From assembly GCA_900770325.1 (NCBI GenBank), contig CAAGKE010000263.1, forward strand, positions 1 to 10,567: 10,567 nucleotides of DNA. Direction: 5' to 3'. The notes under the pieces were generated by a model. It saw only the letters and a list, made by a program, of their open reading frames with translations, made no database searches and was not told the DNA's origin. This DNA is from Lachnospiraceae bacterium (GTDB taxonomy: Bacteria > Bacillota > Clostridia > Lachnospirales > Lachnospiraceae). The stretch's first letter is position 1, and each line of letters begins with the position of its first letter. Of the stretch, positions 1-4,282 are shown piece by piece. The translations under genes and the position numbers were made by a program.

Positions 1-18
1 ACGACGCTCTTCCGATCT
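1..18 (+). other. Sequencing-adapter remnant at the contig end (not genomic)
   Basis: Bases 1-18 read ACGACGCTCTTCCGATCT, which is identical to the 3' end of the Illumina TruSeq/universal adapter, including the terminal T used in ligation. Genomic sequence therefore begins at base 19. The apparent TTG start codon at 18-20 is a chimera of the adapter T and genomic TG. The left edge is an assembly edge, not a biological boundary. Confidence 0.95.
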
Positions 19-1469
19 TGTCGAAGGAATTCGCTGAGGAGGCAGCTCTCTGCCTCAATGCAAATGGAATTAAGAGCTTTATTTTTCCAAGCCTTAGACC
101 TACGCCGGTGCTTTCCTTTACAGTAAGACAGCTGCACTGCATTGCAGGAATCGTTATCACAGCAAGCCACAACCCACGCGAATACAATGGCTATAAGGTT
201 TACTGGGAGGACGGCGCGCAGATCACACCGCCTCATGACACCGGTATTATGGCAGAAGTAAAGAAAGTGACCGATTACAGTGCCACAAAGACGATGGAAA
301 AGGATGCGGCGATCGCAGCCGGTCTTTACCAGGTGATCGGAAAAGAGATAGATGATGCGTTTATCGCAGAATTAAAGAGCCAGGTGCTTCATCTGGATGC
401 GATTGAGGAACAGAAGAAGAATCTGAAGATCGTATATACTCCGCTGCACGGTACCGGAAATATTCCGGCCAGAAGAGTGCTGAAGGAGCTGGGCTTTGAA
501 AATGTATATGTTGTGAAAGAGCAGGAACTGCCGGACGGCAACTTCCCCACCGTAAGCTATCCGAATCCGGAGGCAGAGGAAGCCTTTACACTGGGCCTGG
601 AGCTGGCGAAGGAGATCGATGCGGATCTGGTGCTGGCTACGGATCCGGATGCGGACCGTCTGGGTGTGCGGGTAAAGGATAAAGACGGCGTTTACCATAC
701 CCTTACCGGAAATATGTCAGGATGCCTGCTGGCTGACTATGAGATCGGGCAGCGCAAGGCTTTGAAGGGACTGCCGGAGGACGGTGTTCTGATCAAGACC
801 ATCGTTACCACGAATATGGCGGATGCAATTGCGAAATACTATGGAGTAGGACTGATCGAAGTCCTGACCGGATTTAAGTATATCGGACAGCAGATCCTGG
901 GCTTTGAGCAGAAAGGCAAGGGAACTTATCTGTTTGGTTTTGAGGAAAGCTACGGCTGCCTGATCGGCACCCATGCCCGGGATAAGGATGCTATTGTGGC
1001 TACCATGGCTCTTTGTGAGGCGGCAGCCTACTATAAGACTCAGGGCAAGACCCTGTGGGATGCTATGATCGATATGTATGAGCGTTACGGATATTACAAG
1101 GATGATATCAAATCTGTATCTCTCAAGGGTATCGAAGGACTGCAGAAGATCCAGGAGATCATGGAGACCCTGCGGGCCAATACGCCGAAGGAGCTGGGCG
1201 GTTATCAGGTTCTTTTTGCAAGAGATTATAAGACAGGTGTGATCCGTGATCTGGCTACCGGTGAGGAAAAGCCCTCCGGACTGCCGGTTTCCAACGTATT
1301 GTACTATGATCTGTCTGATGATGCATGGCTGTGCGTAAGACCTTCCGGAACGGAACCGAAGGTGAAATTCTATTATGGTGTGAAAGGAACTTCTCTGGAG
1401 GATGCGGATGCTAAATCGGCGGCATTTGGTGAAGAGGTTATGAATATGATCCAGGGGATGCTGTCATGA
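19..1469 (+). CDS. pgcA: Phosphoglucomutase/phosphomannomutase, alpha-D-phosphohexomutase family (5'-truncated)
   Basis: This cytoplasmic enzyme interconverts glucose 1-phosphate and glucose 6-phosphate, feeding UDP-glucose, cell-envelope and glycogen synthesis. Numbering from the codon at 18, the order of motifs is the family's: the catalytic phosphoserine loop TASHNP (48-53, Ser50), the Mg2+ loop DPDADR (209-214), the sugar-specificity loop GFEESYG (307-313) and the phosphate-binding loop RPSGTEPK (from 441). The visible part is about 480 residues against about 570-580 for clostridial PgcA, so roughly the first 90 residues lie beyond the contig end. The frame is open into the adapter, and family members read M-S-x-E-F at this point, so the TTG at 18 is an internal codon, probably genomic ATG. 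The stop overlaps the mazG start as ATGA, suggesting co-transcription and translational coupling. Whether the main substrate is glucose or mannose phosphate cannot be settled, but the GFEESYG loop favours glucose. Confidence 0.93.
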
Positions 1470-1957
1470 ATTGTGGATTCGATGAATTCAAAGAGATCAT
1501 AGACAGGCTCAGAGGCGAGGGCGGCTGTCCCTGGGACAGGGAACAGACTTATGAAAGCCTGAAGCCCTGCCTGGTGGATGAGATGACAGAGATCCTGGCG
1601 GCCATTGATATACTGAAGGATACCGGAAACGGGGACAATCTCTGCGAAGAACTGGGAGATCTGCTGATGAACGTGGTGATGCTGGCCCGAATTGCTGAGG
1701 AGGAAGGCAGATTTACCATGGCGGATGTGGTGGAGGGAATCAGCCGGAAAATGATCCGGCGTCATCCTCATGTTTTTGGGACTGCCCGCGTGGAAAACAG
1801 CAGTCAGGTACTGGCCAACTGGGAGGAGATCAAAAAACAGGAGAAGAACGGTTCAGATCCGGATGGCCGGGCCAGAGAGAAGGCTGCCTGTCCGCTGGCG
1901 GCACAATGGATGGTTCAGTATCTGGAGGACCGTTATTGTTCGCGCTGCGAGCAGTAA
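1466..1957 (+). CDS. mazG: MazG-family nucleoside triphosphate pyrophosphohydrolase, single domain
   Basis: MazG enzymes hydrolyse (d)NTPs to NMPs and pyrophosphate, cleaning the nucleotide pool. The 163-residue product carries the signature GCPWDREQT (20-28), a metal-binding helix with D38, E39 and E42 (usually E-E-x-x-E), its partner E62-x-x-D65 in EELGDLL, and RRHPHVFG (98-105) followed by WEEIKKQEK (119-127). It corresponds to the first of the two MazG domains of the roughly 260-residue E. coli protein. The B. subtilis homologue YabN has an additional N-terminal methylase domain that is absent here. The ATG lies in the pgcA stop (ATGA). After about residue 130 I no longer see family similarity, and the last eight codons plus the stop fall inside a 14-bp hairpin repeat (1930-1960), so the 3' end may have been remodelled by that element. 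Gene order supports the yabN/mazG assignment. Confidence 0.9.
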   Translation: MNCGFDEFKEIIDRLRGEGGCPWDREQTYESLKPCLVDEMTEILAAIDILKDTGNGDNLCEELGDLLMNVVMLARIAEEEGRFTMADVVEGISRKMIRRHPHVFGTARVENSSQVLANWEEIKKQEKNGSDPDGRAREKAACPLAAQWMVQYLEDRYCSRCEQ

Positions 1958-1960
1958 CGG
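1930..1960 (+). repeat. Hairpin copy 1 of the GARCAGTAAC dispersed element (overlaps end of mazG)
   Basis: The left arm GTTATTGTTCGC (1932-1943) pairs completely with the right arm GCGAGCAGTAAC (1947-1958), counting two G-U wobbles, around a 3-base GCT loop. Flanking CC (1930-1931) and GG (1959-1960) extend the stem to 14 bp. There is no T-tract after it, so it is not a typical intrinsic terminator. The mazG stop TAA is at 1955-1957, inside the right arm. Confidence 0.75.
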
Positions 1961-2028
1961 AGGACGTCCCTGAAATGTTTCCTTAGAGATGTACGCCTGC
2001 TGCGAAACGTCTGTTTCAACAATGCCAT

Positions 2029-2049
2029 GTGAACAGCGTGAACAGTAAC
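2029..2049 (+). repeat. Copy 2 of the GARCAGTAAC element, with internal duplication
   Basis: GTGAACAG occurs twice in tandem (2029-2036 and 2038-2045), and the second copy continues into the full GAACAGTAAC motif (2040-2049). CTGTTT at 2011-2016 can pair with the first GAACAG (2031-2036), allowing one G-U pair, so a decayed left arm may be present. It lies between mazG and the hup promoter. Confidence 0.5.
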
Positions 2050-2088
2050 CCGGAGGACAAACTGTCTGAGGAAAATACCGGAATTTTC

Positions 2089-2117
2089 TTGACAAAGGCA
2101 GTATTCCAGTATATAAG
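2089..2117 (+). promoter_or_regulatory. sigmaA-type promoter of hup
   Basis: A perfect -35 TTGACA (2089-2094) is separated by 17 bases from TATAAG (2112-2117), giving a predicted start near 2124 and a 5' leader of about 60 bases. An 8-bp inverted repeat (AGGAAAAT 2069-2076, ATTTTCTT 2083-2090) ends at the first two bases of the -35. Confidence 0.8.
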
Positions 2118-2185
2118 TAATATCAGGGTTTGTATTGAGACAGATTCGTAATCCCATATAAGATAAACTAGAGGAGGAATATTCC

Positions 2186-2458
2186 ATGAATAAAACAGAA
2201 TTGATCGCAGCGATTGCAGAGAAATCTGAGCTGACAAAAAAAGATGCGGAAAAAGCACTGAAGGCTTTTACTGATGTGGTTGCAGAGGAGCTGAAGAAGG
2301 GTGAGAAGGTTCAGCTTGTTGGATTTGGTACCTTTGAAGTATCTGAAAGAGCAGCCAGAGAGGGAAGAAATCCCCAGACTGGTACTACTATGCAGATCAA
2401 AGCATCCAAATCTCCTAAATTCAAAGCAGGAAAGGCTCTGAAGGACAGCCTGAACTAA
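2186..2458 (+). CDS. hup: HU-family histone-like DNA-binding protein
   Basis: HU is an abundant dimeric nucleoid protein that binds and bends DNA without strong sequence preference, supporting chromosome compaction, replication and recombination. The 90-residue length is typical. The product starts MNKTELIAAIAEKSELTKKD, continues through the helical dimerisation region to the family signature around GFGTFEV (46-52), and has the flexible DNA-contact arm with RNPQTG (61-66); Pro63 is the intercalating residue. The lysine-rich C-terminus (KFKAGKALKDSL) is standard. The start is set by a strong AGGAGG (2172-2177) 8 bases before ATG. The gene has its own sigmaA promoter (2089-2117) and intrinsic terminator (2550-2593), so it is probably a monocistronic, highly expressed unit inserted in the mazG-rqcP block, an arrangement common in clostridia. 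Confidence 0.97.
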   Translation: MNKTELIAAIAEKSELTKKDAEKALKAFTDVVAEELKKGEKVQLVGFGTFEVSERAAREGRNPQTGTTMQIKASKSPKFKAGKALKDSLN

Positions 2459-2480
2459 TAGATCAGATGTAAAAGAGCTG

Positions 2481-2503
2481 CTGCGAATGCAGTGAGCAGT
2501 AAC
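2481..2503 (+). repeat. Copy 3 of the GARCAGTAAC element
   Basis: The right-arm motif GAGCAGTAAC lies at 2494-2503, directly after a small hairpin CTGC-GAAT-GCAG (2481-2492). It sits in the 3' untranslated region of hup, upstream of the hup terminator. Confidence 0.5.
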
Positions 2504-2549
2504 AGGCATCCTGTGCCGGGAGATCCGGCGGGGGAGAAACGGATATTTG

Positions 2550-2593
2550 CCGCAGGTTTCCGGTGCGCAAGGCAGGGAACCTGCGGTTTTCTT
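2550..2593 (+). terminator. Intrinsic terminator of hup
   Basis: CCGCAGGTTTCC (2550-2561) pairs with GGGAACCTGCGG (2575-2586) as a 12-bp stem with one G-U pair and a 13-base loop. A T-rich tail TTTTCTT (2587-2593) follows. It lies about 90 bases after the hup stop and before rqcP. Confidence 0.88.
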
Positions 2594-2630
2594 CTGGTAT
2601 GCTATAGGAAAGACCTTGTCATGCTGAAGC

Positions 2631-2644
2631 GTGAACGGTAACCG
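2631..2644 (+). repeat. Copy 4 of the GARCAGTAAC element (one mismatch)
   Basis: GTGAACGGTAACCG contains GAACGGTAAC (2633-2642), which is one base off the family motif. The mismatch makes CGGTAACCG (2636-2644) a short palindrome. It lies between the hup terminator and rqcP. Confidence 0.4.
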
Positions 2645-2712
2645 TAAAAGCCCTTTCCCATGGCACAAAAAGAACTTCGTAAATTTTGTTTGGTAAAACT
2701 TGGAGATCGAGT

Positions 2713-2952
2713 ATGAGACTGGATAAATTTTTGAAAGTGTCCCGGCTGATTAAACGCCGGACAGTGGCAAATGAAGCCTGCGATGCAGGGCGTGTGCTGG
2801 TGAACGGCAAGGTGGCGAAGGCTTCCCAGAATGTGAAGCAAGGGGATGTGATCGAGATTCAGTTCGGCACCAGGAACGTGAAGGCTGAGGTACTGGATGT
2901 ACAGGAAACGGTGAAGAAGGACGAGGCGAAGGAACTGTTCCGGTATCTGTAG
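2713..2952 (+). CDS. rqcP: S4-domain RNA-binding protein, RqcP/YabO-like ribosome quality control factor
   Basis: This is a small protein (79 residues) consisting almost entirely of an S4 RNA-binding fold: MRLDKFLKVSRLIKRR at the N-terminus, then VANEACDAGRVLVNGKVAK, where the RVLVNGKV turn is the family hallmark, and KQGDVIEIQFG. In B. subtilis the homologue YabO (RqcP) binds the obstructed 50S subunit with RqcH and supports alanine tailing of stalled nascent chains. That function is assigned here by family and by its place directly before yabP. ATG 2713 is chosen because GGAG (2702-2705) precedes it by 7 bases and the S4 fold begins at residue 1. An in-frame TTG at 2686 would add nine residues but has no Shine-Dalgarno match. 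I found no convincing promoter in 2594-2712. An imperfect hairpin with six T follows the stop. Confidence 0.9.
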   Translation: MRLDKFLKVSRLIKRRTVANEACDAGRVLVNGKVAKASQNVKQGDVIEIQFGTRNVKAEVLDVQETVKKDEAKELFRYL

Positions 2953-2971
2953 GACGGAATACGGCTTTTTT
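2940..2971 (+). terminator. Weak terminator-like hairpin at the end of rqcP
   Basis: CCGGTAT (2940-2946) pairs with ATACGG (2959-2964) if one G is bulged; the loop spans the rqcP stop codon. One C and then six T (2966-2971) follow. The stem is short and imperfect, so this is a tentative partial terminator that would separate vegetative rqcP transcripts from sigmaE-driven yabP. Confidence 0.4.
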
Positions 2972-2985
2972 GAAACGCAAAAGGT

Positions 2986-3011
2986 GTTGCTGTGAAGGGA
3001 ACAACAGTAAC
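2986..3011 (+). repeat. Hairpin copy 5 of the GARCAGTAAC element
   Basis: GTTGCTGT (2986-2993) pairs over all eight positions (one G-U) with ACAGTAAC (3004-3011) around a 10-base loop. No T-tract follows. The next base begins the -35 element of the yabP sigmaE-type promoter. Confidence 0.6.
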
Positions 3012-3040
3012 GTATATTGCTCCGGAAGTATGCATACAAT
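3012..3040 (+). promoter_or_regulatory. Candidate sigmaE (mother-cell) promoter of yabP-yabQ
   Basis: GTATATT (3012-3018) is followed after 14 bases by CATACAAT (3033-3040). The B. subtilis sigmaE consensus is close to KMATATT, 14-15 bases, CATACANT, so the -10 is a full match and the -35 misses one position. yabP and yabQ are sigmaE-dependent in B. subtilis, and this is the only good promoter-like site in the rqcP-yabP gap. The predicted start is about 20 bases before the yabP ATG. Confidence 0.75.
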
Positions 3041-3069
3041 AGATAAAGAGCAGAGGCCGGAGAAAAGCT

Positions 3070-3354
3070 ATGGAAGAAAAAAGAGAAAAGCGGGGACATA
3101 GACTCACCATTGATAACAGGAGAAACGGGACCATCAGTGGGGTAGTAGATGTCCTCGCTTTTGATGTGAATGAGATCTGTCTGGAGACAGAGCTGGGACT
3201 TCTGACCATTCGGGGAAAGGAGCTGCATATCAGCAGGCTGACGCTGGAACGGGGAGAAGTGGATCTGGAAGGAAATGTGGATGCTCTGGTCTATTCGAAT
3301 GGCACCGGGAAAGGGAAAAACGGGAGAAGCGCATGGAAGCGTCTGTTTCAGTAG
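3070..3354 (+). CDS. yabP: Sporulation protein YabP
   Basis: YabP is a small soluble protein of the YabP/YqfC family, made in the mother cell during endospore formation; its molecular role is not well defined, and in B. subtilis it belongs to the sigmaE regulon with yabQ. The 94-residue product shows the family pattern: HRLTIDNRRNGTISGVVDVLAFD (about 10-32), then the beta-rich ICLETELGLLTIRGKELHISRLTLERGEVDLEGNVDALVYS (about 36-76) with the typical GxLxIxGxxLHIxxLxxxxGxVxxxGxxxxLxY spacing. The basic C-terminal tail is variable. The start is supported by GGAG (3059-3062) 7 bases before ATG. A sigmaE-type promoter lies at 3012-3040. yabQ starts one base after the stop. Its presence indicates a spore-forming lineage. 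Confidence 0.93.
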   Translation: MEEKREKRGHRLTIDNRRNGTISGVVDVLAFDVNEICLETELGLLTIRGKELHISRLTLERGEVDLEGNVDALVYSNGTGKGKNGRSAWKRLFQ

Positions 3355-3355
3355 C

Positions 3356-3748
3356 ATGGGCAGTGAGATCGTATTTGAACTAAGGGTATTTCTGGTTTTT
3401 GTTCTGCATGGGATGTTTGTGATGCTGGGAAGTGATCTTTTGCGTTCCTGGAGGCTGGCAGTGCCTCATGGAGAGGTATGGACGGGCATAGAGGATGTTT
3501 TTTTCTGGTTTTTTGCCGGAATCTGGACATTTATATTGATTTTTGTATATCAGGACGGAATCCTGCGTCTGTACATGGCGGCTGCCATGGGATTGGGAGG
3601 CTTCCTGTACCGGAAAAGCATCAGCCAGTGGATAGTAAAAGGAATTGCCGGGATGCTTCGGCGAATTATAGGGGGAGTTGGAAAAATTGCGAAAAAAAAG
3701 AACAAAATCAGACAGAAAATAGTTGCAAAATTTGTCAAAAAAGAATAG
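3356..3748 (+). CDS. yabQ: Spore cortex biosynthesis membrane protein YabQ
   Basis: YabQ is a mother-cell integral membrane protein needed in B. subtilis for spore cortex peptidoglycan assembly. The 130-residue product has three hydrophobic stretches (about residues 8-26, 47-67 and 72-85), a family-typical start (VFELRVFLVFVLHGMFVMLGSDLLRSWR) and a strongly basic C-terminal tail rich in Lys and Arg. Position directly after yabP and before divIC supports the name. ATG 3356 is selected because it matches the family start; the same frame is open further upstream to an ATG at 3275, but that extension would lie inside yabP. There is no good Shine-Dalgarno sequence close to 3356, and the yabP stop is one base away, so translation probably relies on coupling to yabP. 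Confidence 0.88.
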   Translation: MGSEIVFELRVFLVFVLHGMFVMLGSDLLRSWRLAVPHGEVWTGIEDVFFWFFAGIWTFILIFVYQDGILRLYMAAAMGLGGFLYRKSISQWIVKGIAGMLRRIIGGVGKIAKKKNKIRQKIVAKFVKKE

Positions 3749-3760
3749 ACTAGAGATACT
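3732..3760 (+). promoter_or_regulatory. Possible sigmaA promoter for divIC
   Basis: TTGTCA (3732-3737) and GATACT (3755-3760) are 17 bases apart, matching 5/6 and 4/6 consensus positions. The site overlaps the 3' end of yabQ and would give divIC vegetative expression independent of the sigmaE promoter. The run TTTGTCAAAA (3731-3740) also resembles a Spo0A box (TGTCGAA) with one mismatch. Confidence 0.45.
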
Positions 3761-3783
3761 ATATGGGAAAGGAAGGTTGGTTT

Positions 3784-4089
3784 ATGGCGGATAGGCAAAG
3801 ACGGCGTGCCAGCAACAGCAACAGGCGTGGTATGGCAGGCATTGCAGTTGTAGTTGTGATGCTGTTGGCGGTACTGTTGACACAGAGCCATAAGCTGGAG
3901 CTGAAGAATACCTCCTACAGTGAACAGAAGGCCCGGTTGGAAGAGCAGATACTGGAAGAACAGGTGAGGGCGGAGGAACTGAAGAAGCTTCCGGAGTATA
4001 CTCAGTCGCAGGAATATATTGAAAGGACAGCCAGAGAGAAATTTGGCCTGGTATATCCGGACGAGATTATTTTTAAAGCAGCCGAATAA
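3784..4089 (+). CDS. divIC: Septum formation initiator, DivIC/FtsB-like cell-division protein
   Basis: DivIC/FtsB proteins are bitopic membrane proteins that join FtsL and DivIB/FtsQ in the divisome and help activate septal peptidoglycan synthesis. The 101-residue product has a basic cytoplasmic N-terminus (MADRQRRRASNSNRRG), one transmembrane helix (about residues 17-34), a heptad-rich coiled coil (about 36-66, rich in Leu, Glu and Lys) and the conserved C-terminal patch YIERTAREKFGLVYPDE. ATG 3784 is preferred because AAGGAAGG lies about 7 bases upstream; an in-frame ATG at 3763 would add seven residues and has a weaker site. It sits between yabQ and spoIIE, as in B. subtilis, and is followed immediately by a strong terminator that overlaps its stop codon. 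A separate promoter may overlap the end of yabQ. Confidence 0.9.
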   Translation: MADRQRRRASNSNRRGMAGIAVVVVMLLAVLLTQSHKLELKNTSYSEQKARLEEQILEEQVRAEELKKLPEYTQSQEYIERTAREKFGLVYPDEIIFKAAE

Positions 4090-4122
4090 AAAGGCAGGTG
4101 CAGAATATGCATCCGCCTTTTT
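4088..4122 (+). terminator. Strong intrinsic terminator after divIC
   Basis: AAAAAGGCAGGTGCA (4088-4102) pairs with TGCATCCGCCTTTTT (4108-4122) over 15 positions with one A-C mismatch and one G-U pair, and a 5-base loop. The A-tract on the left and T-tract on the right make it potentially bidirectional. The left arm begins within the divIC TAA, so the operon ends sharply here. Confidence 0.92.
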
Positions 4123-4124
4123 AT

Positions 4125-4173
4125 GTTACTGTTCCCGCACAGGAAAGTGCTTCACATTTCCTGTGCGGGAAGT
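4125..4173 (+). repeat. Copy 6 (inverted) of the GARCAGTAAC element, fused to a perfect 15-bp hairpin
   Basis: GTTACTGTTC (4125-4134) is the exact reverse complement of GAACAGTAAC. It runs into TTCCCGCACAGGAAA (4132-4146), which is perfectly complementary to TTTCCTGTGCGGGAA (4157-4171); three further pairs form in the loop if one A is bulged. The right side continues as GT and not CAGTAAC, so one outer arm is missing. It lies between the divIC terminator and the spoIIE promoter and has no T-tract. Confidence 0.7.
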
Positions 4174-4205
4174 CCCCGGCGGATTACAGGAATATTTTCC
4201 GGCAG

Positions 4206-4247
4206 GACATAAGATTGACAAAATATGCATTCCCCCCAACGTATAAT
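4206..4247 (+). promoter_or_regulatory. Spo0A-type sigmaA promoter of spoIIE with 21-base spacer
   Basis: Perfect -35 TTGACA (4215-4220) and perfect -10 TATAAT (4242-4247) are separated by 21 bases, too long for ordinary sigmaA use. The B. subtilis spoIIE promoter has the same perfect hexamers with long 21-bp spacing and depends on Spo0A. On the minus strand, TTTGTCAAT overlaps the -35 and a second TGTC (complement of GACA 4206-4209) lies exactly 11 bases away, compatible with two Spo0A boxes on one helix face, although their match to TGTCGAA is only partial. Confidence 0.75.
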
Positions 4248-4282
4248 GAAAGAGCGGCGAAAACGGTGCTGCCCGGAGCGAA

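Noticed and set aside
18..20. TTG as the start codon of the phosphoglucomutase gene
   Set aside because: Its T is the last adapter base and family proteins extend about 90 residues further upstream; it is an internal codon cut by the contig end.
1962..1969. GGACGTCC palindrome after mazG
   Set aside because: An 8-base palindrome is common by chance and nothing around it (T-tract, spacing, second copy) supports a function.
2686..2712. Upstream TTG extension of rqcP
   Set aside because: No Shine-Dalgarno sequence, and the S4 domain begins right at ATG 2713, which has GGAG at 7 bases.
3275..3355. 27-residue upstream extension of yabQ
   Set aside because: It would overlap yabP out of frame and has no similarity to the YabQ start, which begins at ATG 3356.
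2602..3357. Minus-strand open frame of 251 codons across rqcP and yabP
   Set aside because: It runs antisense over two recognised genes, their promoter and the intergenic repeats, with no domain or ribosome-binding site.
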